DNA from: Triplophysa rosa
Lineage: Eukaryota; Chordata; Actinopteri; Cypriniformes; Nemacheilidae
Reading direction: 5' to 3'
Assembly (NCBI RefSeq): GCF_024868665.1
Contig: NC_079891.1
Coordinates: 35,100,332 to 35,164,331, forward strand
DNA: 64,000 nt
The notes beneath the pieces are model-generated. The model saw only the letters and a list, made by a program, of their open reading frames with translations, did no database searches and was not told where the DNA came from. The position numbers and the translations under genes are program-made. Of this stretch, positions 34,476 to 47,667 are shown one piece after another (position 1 is the first letter of the stretch; each line of letters begins with the position of its first letter).

Positions 34476-37400
34476 ATGGCTGACCAGAGCAGGCAAATAA
34501 AACTCGCTGCAGCCAAGAAAAAGGTACCTTTACCACATTTATTTTAATAATTACTCTCGTTGTTTCTTTAACAATTATTTGTTGTTAATTAAAGACGCTT
34601 GAGCGCGCGCGTTAAATCTGTCACGGCGGCGTTCCACGTCTACCGGCCTCTCCGCGAGCGCCCATCCGGCTGCCAGCACTCCCTGTCCGGTCGTAGCTGT
34701 CAGGAAAGCTCGGGGATTAAGCTGCGCCTGCACGTCTCAGCGAAACTAAACTTTGTCTTGTAAATAACTAGAATCTGCCTAGCTACTCTCATCTGACAGT
34801 TTTGTTTAAAACAATAAAACCATGTCAGAAACGTGATCTGATGTTATTAGCGTGTGTGAGTGAACGAGTGACAGTTTAGCTTAGCATGCTAATGTTGTTA
34901 GCCTCTGTGTATTGGCATCAGTTTCGCCAAGTTAAAAATTAATTTAAACAACGCGTAGCAATGTAATATTATATAATAACAAGTTTTAGTTCATTGTTTG
35001 AATTAAAATAAGCTGAGCAGTGTTAGCTTACTCACGGCTAGTTCAATGGCAGAGAGTGACAGCACTAACAGCTGGTTCATTGACTTTATGGACTTAACAT
35101 GTAGCGCATGTATTAATTTGGCCTGTTTGTTCCGAGACCCCTCACGGTGGTCTTTTACTCTGAGTTTTAGGTGGTACATTTGAGAGCAGCCTAGGTGTGC
35201 AACTCTCTAGATGACTTCAAATGCATGTCAGTAGATAACATTTTTGTCTGTGTAGACAGCATGATAAATATTGATGCCTACAAGTGCTGTCAAGCTAATA
35301 AGCTCTTCAGATTCCTAAAATGCCATTTAGGCTGCTAGTATAGGTATGCAGTTATGCCTCCTCAGGTGTTCACTTGGTAGGTAGCTTGCTATCATCACTG
35401 TCAAGGTGTCTAGGTGGGCAGCTCACTTGATTCCCCAAACCCTGTCTTGATAGGTGGTTCACTATATAGACAGCTCATTGAAAGCCAAAATACTGTCTAG
35501 GCAGGCTGCTCAGTTGTTTGTGTGTCCAGGAATGTCAACACTTAAGGAAAGATAAACGTAGGTATTTCAGTGATGACACAGCCGGGGCTGTGTCTTTTGA
35601 CTGCTGATTAAGACCCGGTTGTTCTGACAGCTGAAGAAAACAGCACGCATGCTCTGAATGTTTATAGAGGATCTGGCCTGATAGTCAAGTGGGTTCTCCA
35701 TTTACAGCATTAGGACATGAGATGTTCAAGTACAGAATATACTGTGTACTGGTCTTAAATCATATCTGATCACGTCCGTCAGAGAATAAGATACGGTCTA
35801 TTCAAACCACATTTTTTACACCGTGTCAGAATAAAACAGGTTTTTGATCGTCAGCGCATGACTTGTGGACATGGTCTGCTATCACAGTCACAGTGATACA
35901 ATAGTTTTGTCTTCATTTTCAACACTAAGGGCCCTATCACACACTCGGCGGAATGCAGTGCCTGGCACGACGCAAGTGTTATTTGCTAGTTTCAGCACAA
36001 CGCAGTTTTCATTTTCACGTCGTGCACCACATTGCTTAAATAGCACATGCATTTGCGCCCATGGGCGTGCTGGTCTGAGAACGAGGTGTGTTCCGGCGCG
36101 TTGTTGGCAACTGAAATAGACTTTGCCATTGACCAACTGAAACTTGGTCTAAAGTCAACAACGCAATATTTCTTTAGTTATTTAAAGAGTGCGTTAGTAA
36201 TATGCGCCTATAGGCGGGTGCACGGCGCACGTACACTCTGCTTATTACCAGTGTTGGGTTACTCTGAAGAAGTAATTAATTACTAGCTACTAATTACACA
36301 TTTGATAATGTAATTAGATTACTGTACAAGTTACTCTCTTCAAAAAGTATTTAATTACTAATTACTTTCTATATCCTACATCAACCTTGATGAGTTAAGT
36401 GATTCAAGGATAGACATGAAACGGCTCTTTTAATTCATTCAAATAAATAATATAAAACTACATAAAGTATTATTATTAATTACAAATGTGAGAATTATAC
36501 ATTAAAGCACGGATTTTCAAGTTAGACTTTGAATTTTGATGTCAATTCCTCTTCTGCACACACACTTATTACACAAAGTATTTAGTTTAATTACATCAGA
36601 AGTAACTGAATTACAGAAAAATAAGAGTAAGGGAAAAGTAATTAAATTACAGTAACTAATTACTTAGTAACTAGTTACACCCAACACTGCTTATTACACA
36701 CAGAGGGATGCGCTGCAGCACACAAACAAACATGCCAAGTATTGCAAATAAATAGATTACAACGTAAATTATTATTATTGTGGACATAAAGATACAAATC
36801 CGGCTTGTCCTGTAGATGGTCTGCTCGCGCGCTTTAACCTCGCGCATGAGCCGACGCGTTGTCCAGTCTTTGCTCTTGCGAAGTCTGCATGTAAAAAGTG
36901 AATCCGCCAAGTCGCGAGCGGAACTGCCTCTTAAAGGGAATGGGAGATGAGACTCTGATTGGTTTACTGCATGTTTTGCCCAAAACAAACTCATGACTCA
37001 TTAAGAGAATAGGGACAACCCTTCTAGACCATGCACCTGACGTGCTGACCATTTTCCCCTTCGTTAAACTAGCAAAAGTGGATTCTGACACCCCCTAAGC
37101 GCACTTGCGCCCTGCGCTGTAGACCACGCGCTTTAATTGTTAAAATAGGGCCTCATACATCTTTCACCATATCTAATTTTTCGAACTTCCTAAAATTTGT
37201 TCTAGTCTTCTGTTTAAAGAAATGAGATTTGCTATGTTATTTTGTTTTCTGTTACAATGCAGCAATGCTGTTTCACCTTAGTGCTTATGCTTTAAGATGC
37301 TATACCAACGTTAGAGAACATTAACATCAGTATTTTGTTTGAATCAGAATCAGAAAGAGCTTTATTGCCAAGTATGTTTGCACATACAAGGAATTTGTTT

Positions 37401-40400
37401 TGGTGACAGGAGCATCCAGAACACAGAAACAGCAACAACAGTACACAGAGACCATAACACAATAGAATACAGTACACAATGATTTAAATAAGGGCCTATG
37501 GGTATAAAACATTAAGAAATACAATACAATAAACATAAGATAAAGATATAGAGAGTGTAAAGCTATGTGTGTATGTAAATATGTACAAGTAAAAATAAGA
37601 ATAGACTATTGTAGTACAAGGTATGTGCTATATACAGCAGAATGAATGAAATATAATTTACAGAAAAAGTTGTATAAAAATAGATAGTGTATTATCTGGA
37701 GGATATAATTAATATTGCACTTAATTATTATTGCACAGAGTTATTAATTGCACGGTGTGTAAAAACATTGAACTGTTCAAGAGGTAGATGGCCTGAGGGA
37801 AGAAGCTGTTTTTGTGTCTGGTTGTTTTGGTGCTCAGTGCTCTGCAGCATTGTGAAGAGATGATGGCTTGGATGTGAGAGGTCCAGGGTGATTTTCTGAG
37901 CCCTTTTCCTCACTCTGGATGTATACAGTTCTTGGAGGGTGGGCAGGGGAGCACCAATGATCTTCTCAGCAGTCCCAACCGTCCTCTGTAGTCTTCTGAT
38001 GTCTGATTTTGTTGCTGAGCCAAACCAGACAGTGATGGATGTGCAGACGACAGACTCTATGACAGCTGAGTAAAACTGTTTTAATAGAGTTTGTGGTAGG
38101 TTGAACTTCTTCAGCTGATGTAAGAAGTACAACCTTTGCTGGGCTTTTTTAGCAATGGAGCCAATGTGATTGTCCCACTTCAGGTTCTGAGAGATGGTGG
38201 TGCCCAGGAACCGGAATGACTCCACTGCTGCCACAGTGCTGTTCATGATGGTGAGAGGGGGGAGTGCAGGGGGGTTTCTCCTGAAGTCCACAATCCTCTC
38301 CACTGTTTTAAGTGTGTTCAGCTCCAAGTTGTTATGACTGCACCAGACAGCCAGCTGGATGAGGCTAATGAGTGTGGTGTCGTCTGCGAACTTCAGAAGT
38401 CTGACAGAAGGGTCCTGGGCAGTGCAGTCATTTGTGTACAGGGAGAAGAGCAGTGGGGAGAGAACGCACCCCTGGGGGGCGCCAGTGCTGATTGTGCGGG
38501 TGCTGGATGTGAGTTTCCCCATTCTCACTAACTGCTGCCTGTCTGTCAGAAAGCTGGTGATCCACTGACAGATAGAGCCAGGAACAGATAGCTGGGTTAA
38601 CTTTGTCTGGAGCAGTGATGGGATGATGGTGTTGAAAGCAGAGCTGAAGTCCACAAACAGGATCCTCACATAGGTCCCTGGTCTATCCAGATGTTTCGGG
38701 ACAAAATGCAGCCCCATGTTAACTGCATCCTCAACTGACCTGTTTGCTCTGTAGGCAAACTGCAGGGGGTCCAGCAAGGGTTCTGTGATGTCCTTCAGAT
38801 AAGCCAGTACCAGTCTCTCGAATACTTCATGACCACAGATGTGAGAGCGACCGGTCTGTAGTCATTCAGTCCTGTGATTTTGGGTTTCTTTGGGATGGGG
38901 ATTATGGTGGAGCGCTTGAAACAGGAAGGAACTGTGCACAGCTCCAGTGATCTGTTGAAGATCTGAGAGAAGATGAAGGCCAGTTGAATAGCACAGCTTT
39001 TAAGACAGGCTGGGGAGATACCATCTGGGCCTGGTGCTTTTCTTGTCTTTTGTTTCCTAAAGACTCGGCACACATCCTCTTCACTGTTCTGAAGTGCAGG
39101 AGGTGGGGTGACTGAAGGTGATAGGTGTTGTGTAGAGAGAATGTCAGAGTTGGTGTGAGGTGTAAAGTTAGCATTTTCAAATCTTCAGTAAAAGTCATTC
39201 AGATCATTGACCAGGTGTTGATTGCCTGCAAAATTGGGGGATGGTGGCTTGTAGTTGGTGATGTCTTTAAGGCCTTTCCACACAGATGCAGGGTCGTTGG
39301 CTGAAAACCGGTTTTCCAACTTTTTAGAGTAGTTTCTCTTAGCCACTCTGATCTCCTTTGTCAATGTGTTCCTAGCCTGCTTGTACAAGACTTTGTCCCC
39401 TTTTCTGTAGGCATCCTCCTTGGCTTGGCGAATCTGTCTGAGTTTTACTGAGAACCATGGTTTAACATTGTTGTATTTTAAGGAAGTCCTGGTAGGAATG
39501 CACAAATCCTCACAGAAACTGATGTATGATGTTACAGTCTCTGTGAGCTCGTCCAGATCGCTGGTAGCAGCTTCAAAAACACTCCAATCGGTGCACTCGA
39601 AACAGGCTTGTAAGGCCCGCTCTGTTTCGTTGGTCCATCTTTTAACAGTCCTTACCATAGGTTTGGCAGCTTTTAGTTTTTGCCTGTAGGCTGGGATAAG
39701 GTGAACCAGGCAGTGATCAGACAGTCCTAAAGCTGCTCCAGGGACAGAGCGATATGCATTCTTTATTGTGGTGTAGCAATGGTCCAAAATATTTTTGTCT
39801 CTGGTAGGGCATGTGATGTGTTGTCTGTATTTTGGCAGCTCGAGTGTAAGTTTTGCCTGATTAAAGTCGCCAAGAATAATAATAACAGAGTCCGGATGTT
39901 GTTGCTCAGTGTCCGTGATGTGATCGGCGAGCTGTTGTAACGCCACGCTCACGTGCGCTTGCGGTGGAATGTAAACACACACGAGAATGAACGAGGAAAA
40001 CTCTCGCGGCGAGTAAAAGGGCTTACAGTTAATGAAGAGTGCTTCTAGGTCAAGACAGCACATCTTCTTCATCACTGTTGTATCTGTACACCACTTTTCA
40101 TTGATGTAGAAACATACCCCACCACCGAGCAATTTCCCCGTTGAGTCTGCGTCGCGGTCCGCTCTGAACAGCTGGTAGCCGGGCAGATGTAGCGCGCTGT
40201 CCGGGATGAAGTCATTTAGCCACGTTTCCACGAAACACAAAACAGCAGAGTTTGAAAAATTCTTATTTGTCCGGTAGAGTAGAAGAAGTTCGTCCGTTTT
40301 GTTTGGCAGAGAGCGCAGATTAGCCAGATGTATGCTAGGCAGCGCAGTTTTAAAGCCAAGCTTTCTGAGCCTGATTAGCGCGCCGGCTCACTTCCCACGC

Positions 40401-43400
40401 TTGTGCGTCCTGGAGCGCTTTGTTAGCGCCGCTGCGCCTCAGACTACGATGTTAAGTAAAATGTCAGAATAATCAAAAACCGGTAAAAGATCAGATGGTG
40501 TGCACTGCCGAATGTTCAGCAGTTCATCTCTTGAAACTGATTGTAAGGGAAAAACATAAAACAGGACAAACTAACAAAAACACTAAAACAACTGGAGAGC
40601 TCCACACCGAGGCAGCCATCTGCGGCGCCATCTTGGATCATGCTAAACTCTATTATTTTTGCTGTTAATATAAATAATCTGTATTCTGTTGATTTTTCAG
40701 TTTTTATTGTAAATTGTTTGCTTTTCCTGTAACATGTAGCCCAAACTCAAACAAAGGTTGACATTGATGTTAGAACAGCATTTCAGCTTTCCTCTGTGTC
40801 TTTCCGCAGCTGAAGGAGTTTCAGCAGAAGAGTACTCCATACACTGGAAGTGCTGGACCAAAGAAGAAAAGGAAAGTGAAAGGAGTCGACCAGCCGGACA
40901 CCCCAGCTGACAGACGCTCGCCGGACAATGTGAGTCAGGTGCAGTTCACCTCACCATCAGTTATTTTGGGGCATAGGACAGAATATAAGCTGCTGATTTT
41001 TTTATTTGTAACACATAGGCAGTAAAAGAAAATGCATAAACAGTTTAGATTCAGAAACTGCTGTGTTTGTCCACTGTTGAACCTCAGATTGACAGCAGTC
41101 TGTGTTTTATATTCAACTCTGTTTTAAAGTTTAGAGGATGTCTGAATATAATTTTATGTCTTGATTGACAAACACAAATTAGAAACAAAGATGGCAGAAT
41201 GAGAACAGTGAGAGCTGTTAGTCTAAATCAGCAACCCTGTTACTAAATACTTTCTAGCTTCATTTGTTATTGCTGGTAACGGGGTTAAACAGTTGAGCTT
41301 TAACAAGTTACAATTTGTGTAAAAATTGAAACAATAAATGAGGTTTTAACCATGCAAGTCCAATTTATTTTGATTCCTAGATGTCACAGTTCAGTTGAGT
41401 TTTTTTGTCAACCCTGTTTTCAGTGGGGTTGACGTTGTCTGACACTGTCTTTAAAGTCTTTAAAACTATGCATCGTGTGTTTGTTAGTACATACATGAAA
41501 AACACAAAGGAAGACAAAAGGAAACTGTGTTTGTTGTCATTTCCTGTTGCCATGTGTATTGTCGTCTTGTCTGTGGTATTACTGGTTTTCAAACAGGTCT
41601 TGTATATAGAACTTAAAGATGAGGTAACACACGCAGTTTCTGCCAATCTCATATTAATCTTGAGTACCTATACAGTAGTATTGCATACGTCGTATCTTCA
41701 AAGAGTATTTAGTTTAATCAAATTTATAAAAGGGAGATACAGCTGTACCATTATTTCCGGAAAAAGGCGAGCTGCTGAAGGCGGGCATGGGGATGGAACT
41801 ACAGCACGAGCACACAACACATCATCGCATTAATCCCTTCGTGTTGTTTACATTATGTACGTTCGTGCCGATTGCCAACAAAACGCAGACATATGACCGC
41901 TCCATCTATCAGTTTCAAACAATCTCCAAATCTAGCGTTATATCCACCGTTTATATAACATCCATCACTGAAATGCAGTGAGCAAACAAACACACCTCAA
42001 CTTCCGTCAGCCGAGTGAAGCGGCGTTGATGGGACGCTCTTTCTCACGCTGGCTGGTTGACGCGTGGGCACGCTTTTCCAGGAGAATTGTCCAATAAGGG
42101 ACTAAGAACGCTTTTTAAGAAACTGGAATCCATGTTTGGAAAAAAACTTTCCGACACCCGCACGAACCCTGGCGGAGTGAATCGAGCACAGAAATAAGTT
42201 GACCTTGTTAAGCTTGAGAAGCCAGCTCGTTTAACAGCGTATAGAAGTCAGAAGGCATGAAATAGCTTGTTACCCCACCTTTAAGCAGTTTTACACTGAA
42301 ATCTTGTATTTGTACGGGCCGTCTGTGATTTTTAAGGTTATGGAATTTTTCTAGAGAATCTGCTTACAAACATTATTTGTTGCATCTTTTGCACTAGTAG
42401 ATAGTTAACCTCTGCACTACTAACCCTTCACCTTGCGTTACCTGTCTCCTTTTCGTTTGTCACTCTCACTTATTCCTTTTCTTTCATGCTCTGCTTCTCC
42501 TTCCCCGTGTAGATTAAGAATATTCTCAAAGTTGTGGTATCTGATCTTAATCTGACTAATGGAGTGTCTCAACCTCCATTTGTCAACCGCAGTCAGGTGA
42601 GCAGCTCCTGTCTGTTGAGTTTACTCCTGCATGCCGTCACATGATCACAGGAGGTCATTCTGAACCGGCACCGAGTTTGCTTTGGTTTGAAGGTCTCGCT
42701 GCATGATGAGCTTGACGTCAACATGAAATCAAAACAGCCTATTTACTTTTTTTATTCTGTGTGCACAGCCAGCTTGCCAAATGCTTGTTTTTAAATTCCC
42801 ATTAAGCTTCAGTTCCGGGTGGAAGCCCGTCATCTGCCGGTTTTAATCGTTTAATGTCCTGCTTTACTCAGAAATATGTTAAATTACAGAAATAAAATGG
42901 ATTGTGAGGGCTGTTTCATGTTGACTTCATCTCTCACACGTAACGTTAAAGTCGTGCTGCGGGAAACTGAAAACTTGAATGGCTTTATGAACAAAAGTGC
43001 GCATCACGAATGAAACATGCTCCAGAATGTTGTGTATTTGATGGCGTGTGTACTTACTGTGAGTTAATCCACTGACACGTGAGTGTGTGTTTGTCGCTGT
43101 ATTGTCTCAGGACCGTGTGGATTTGGGAAACCGGGTCTCGCAGGAGCTGGAGGAGCCCGGCGCAGAACCTGACCGAGACTCGGCCGTCTCTAACCTCGCT
43201 TATGCTATTAACACCGAGCGTGTCGCTGATAATGCGGCTCTGCAGGTCTGTCTGCATGTCTTTATGTGTGTGTAATAAAAAGATCAAACTTCCTGCTTAC
43301 ACAGCATTACTCAACATTACTTGCCACTAGAGGTGCGGATCACCAACCAGCAAACCTTTTCTTTAAAATACTGCGAATAATGCTGTGTAGGTAGGAGCCG

Positions 43401-46400
43401 TTTAGGTTTTAAAACGCAGTTGATGTTCATATTAACACTTCTGCCGTGATCCGTGTGTCTCACTTCATTTAGAGCGTTGCTTTGTCAGGTTTATGTCACT
43501 TTTCACATCACACAACTCTTGTCTGTTTTTGTGTCACGTTTGTGTTTTTGTTTCATCAGAATCACACAGCAGATGCAAACGGCGATGAACGCCCGCTGGA
43601 AGACGACAGGTGAATCAGAACACGTTGAATTAAAGTGACTGCACACTGACATTTTATAATCTGAGAATGGTGTGCGTTTTAATTCTGTATCATCTATGAA
43701 AGCGTTATGTAATGTTGACGTGTGTGTGCGTGTGTTTGCAGGCCGCTGTCGTCCACAGAAAGCTTGAGACAGCTTTCCCAGCAGCTCAATGGACTTCTGT
43801 CTGAGGTCAGTCGCCTGTCTATCTGCTTCCTCCGTCGAACCGCATTCACAGCTCACATAGCATCGTTCTGAGAATGAAATATTGAGAAATACTGAATAAA
43901 ATATAGTGTAGGACTCCTGTAGCTCCTTTTAAATGCCACGAATCTATTCGCATACATTTGGGAAGAAACTTTCTTAGTAGTTACAAGACGTAGAGTTTCG
44001 TTCTTTACCAATGCTTGCAAATAACAGAATTAAATGTCAGTTAAGCACATTAAAGGATCCATAAATCCAACTTGTTGTTTCGATATCAAATGAACATTCT
44101 TTTTATGTTTATATGACCTTTTCTTGTTCTCCTGTCTGCAATTCAGTCAACAACATACATCAATGGGGACAGCGGACCACCGACCGTCAGTGAGAAAGAA
44201 ATGGAGGTGTGTTCATTTACCTGGAATCATGTGTCCACTAAACATATTTAAACGCAGCGTATGGCAGATCGTGTTGTTTAATGTGATGTGATGTGGACGG
44301 GAGGGTTATAATTACTTTAGTAATAATCTTATTCAAGTGCTTGTGTAAGTTTCTAAAGATGAAAGAAGCGTGTAGCAGTGGGAGGGGCCGACAGTCTGTG
44401 TCTTACATAGCGTCAAACTTGATGTCGTGTGCACTACTAAATCCCAGAATTCCTTTATAGTTTACAGAGCGAAATGTGGACGAATCCCTCTTATCTACTC
44501 AAGTTGGTTATGTAGTTGTGATCTCTCTTGTTTACGTTAGTGTGTCCTGTAGGAAGTGTGTGTGTGTAGTGTGATGTAGTGCTCACATGATCTCCTGCTC
44601 CACTGAACAAACATCCTGCTTCACTTTCACTACTCAAAATCCTGAGCAGGAAAATAACTTTTTTCATTATTTGTTGTTTGAGGGCAAAGGCCGCTTTTAT
44701 TATTTGTCTATCTCTTAAAAGTTCGTTTTCTTGACTTTTTAGGGGTACAGTGGTTAACAGACATTACCAAAACAACCTCAGCTAAACTTTTCTGATCTGT
44801 AAAAGAGATCGATGATATATTTCCACACTGAAAAATAAGTGTTTTATATCCCTCACTGATTTGATTTCATATCAAACCGATACTTTATCACACCTCTGTG
44901 TGCCGTCACACACCCCTCACCTCAGCTCGTCGTTCATTCTGTTCTCTCTCCCTCTCTCTGTGCATGCCGGCACGTTAGACTCGCAACCAAGAGCTGGCGG
45001 CTGCTCTGGACTCCAGCGCGCTAACAAACGCCCAGCTCGCAACCAAACTCAAGACACTGGTAAGAGTGTCTGTTCGACTGTCTGTCACTGTATGTGTGTG
45101 GCTGTGTGTCTCTAACATGCTGTGTTGTCTAAGGAGGACGTGTTCTTGCATTTAGTCTGTATAGCATGTTAAAATGCAGCACTCATTTCTCTGCTTGATG
45201 CTCAAACCAGTAATTAAAATAAATCTCTGTTGACAAACAAGAACTGCTCACGTACGTCATCACTGAAACAATTAACACTCACATTCACATATGTGCATAT
45301 CTTAACGAAACTGTGACTTCTTTACTCTAATCTGTTTGTGTTAACTCACTTTTGTTGTGCATGTGACTTGCATTCTAACTAAGTAATAACAAAATAACAA
45401 AAATTTCAGTTTTGAAAGCATTAGTTATTTAAATGTGCAATGTGGAGACTTTAGCGGCATCTAGTGTTGAGGTTGCGAATTGCAACCAACGACTCACTCC
45501 GCTTACCCCTCCCTTTCGAAGCACTACGGTGGCTCAAACAGAACTAAGATGTCGTCACGTTTTTGCTTCTTTGCCGAAGGAGATAATGTACTTACGAAAC
45601 GCGCTCTGCAGAGCAGTTTGTCCGTTTAGGGCAATTCCATGTAAGGGGACCCGCGGTGTATGTAGATCGAAATAGCTCATTCTAAGATAATAAAAACATA
45701 ACGCTTCATTATGTGTAAGGTCTTTATTCACCTCTGAAGACATAGCTATCTTAGTTGCAATTCTGTCAATAGATCCTCCAAAAATTACACACTGCACCTT
45801 TAAGTACTGAGGTTACATTTCTTTAATTATTTTGATTAATACATTTTGGTTAGTAGATTTAGTTTCTGACATAAATAACATCAATACAACTGCATTCATT
45901 AGTACCACAACTTATCTTCCCTACAGTACAACAGGATTTGATCTACCTGGATAGTATGATATTATTAGTTATGGTTAATGTTATATTAATATGTTTGTTT
46001 GTGTTTTTAGACGAAACAGTCTCAAGATCTTTCTGAACAGCTGCAGAAGGTACAGAGCCCAAACCTACGGTTTAATGTTAAACTGATCATTTGATTAAAT
46101 GAAGGATTGATCTTTTTGTGTGTTGTGCGCAGGAGAGGAAGGAATTCGAGCAGAAGTTTTCTAAGGAGCAGGGTGCCATACGTGAACAGCTGCAGGTGAG
46201 TACGCTCTGATTCATGAACAAATGGTTCTTATGATCTTCTTCTTGAAGATTTGAAATGATTTGGTCAAATTATTTACCTATTGACCCATTTACCTATTCA
46301 GATGTCGTAATCAACGCTGGTCCGAAATAACTTCGTGTTTTAGTTTTTAACACTACACACACACTTGAAACTAAATATATCCGAATGTTAAGCAAATATT

Positions 46401-47618
46401 GTTAAGATTTAATTACATATGTGAGATTTAAAGGGGTCACATGACACGGCTAAAACGAATAGTATCGTTTGTTTTAAATGTAATGCAATGTGTAAACACG
46501 ATTTAAGGTTCAAAAACGCTGTATTTTCCACATATCGTGCGTGTTTGTATCTCCTCTTTGCCCCGCCTCTCTGAAACGCGCGGATTGATTGGCCAGTTAA
46601 CCAGTGTGTAGTGATTGGTGGAATACTGAAAGCGTGTGAGGGAAATGTGACGCCTCTGACCATATTTGGAACATAAGGTTCCTCTTCAATTGTACTGACA
46701 GGTACGCCCACCTTACTTGCGTCTACATTTGGGCGGTCTTAGTCAAATCAGACCACCAACTGACGTAGATTTGTGGGGGTGTGGCTACACGAGACGTTTC
46801 GGGCAGGTCTGGGTGAGCCTTCGCTTTTACATAGAATGAATTTTTTGTTCCCACACTTTCATTTGTGCGATTTTACGAGTTTAATACATGCATGGGCAAC
46901 TTATAACACACCAAAGACACAGAAAAACATGTGTTCGTGCCATATGGCCCCTTTAAAATTGTATGAAAATAAATAAAAACTCAAACCGGAAGTGCTTCTG
47001 GACCAGTGTTTACATCTTGCGAAGTGGCTCATATTTAGCAGAAGCTTTAAAGAAAGTAATGCACCTCAGCTAATGTAATCATGAACATTTAATTTAACAT
47101 TAAATGGTCAATTTAAACATTTAATTCAACAAATTAAATTATTATTTTCTGTTCTGTTTAACATGCTTAACACAGTGACGTCCTAATATTTCAGATGTTA
47201 TGAATGATGATGAATGAAAGTGTTCAGAATTTACCATACAATGTGAAATGAATTTAATACGAATGTACATAAACTTGGGCTGACAACAGATTTAACCTTT
47301 GTTTTTGTTGTTAATGATTATGCTTATTTTCACTCATTTTGAATTTAATGACAATTCAGATTTACCCTTTAAAATCTTGTGGGTTTAGTTTAAATACATC
47401 CAAAAAGAATAATGTGATATTCATGAAACGAGTCACTTGTGAGAAATAAATGTAATGAGCTTTTGTGTGTCAGTCTTAATTGTACAAATGTGAAGTTGAG
47501 TAACGTGTTAGTTGTTATTTTTTCAGGTTCACATCCAAACTATCGGCATACTTGTGTCTGAGAAATCTGAGCTCCAGACGGCGCTGTCTTACACACAGCA
47601 GGCAGCACGACAGAAGAC

Positions 47619-47667
<49 letters not shown>

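Larger units (their letters stand above)
37325..40641 (-). mobile_element. CR1/L2-type LINE, near full length, inactive
   Basis: Minus-strand non-LTR retrotransposon in golga2 intron 1. The 5' UTR starts near 40641 (GATCCAAGATGGCGCCGC). The endonuclease frame (about 40375-39185) shows CFVETW, LGDFNQ and LSDHCL motifs. The reverse transcriptase follows ([71 protein letters not shown]). The 3' tail ends in AGCTCTTTCTGATTCTGATTC. Damage: a TGA at 39187-39185 between endonuclease and RT, a frameshift near 38825 within RT, and an apparent short in-frame loss just after the FADD motif ([14 protein letters not shown]). The element cannot make its protein. Confidence 0.9.

Noticed and set aside
41405..41833. 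142-codon plus-strand open frame in golga2 intron 2
   Set aside because: It spans unique intron and the left half of a TTAA element, with no domain; chance frame.
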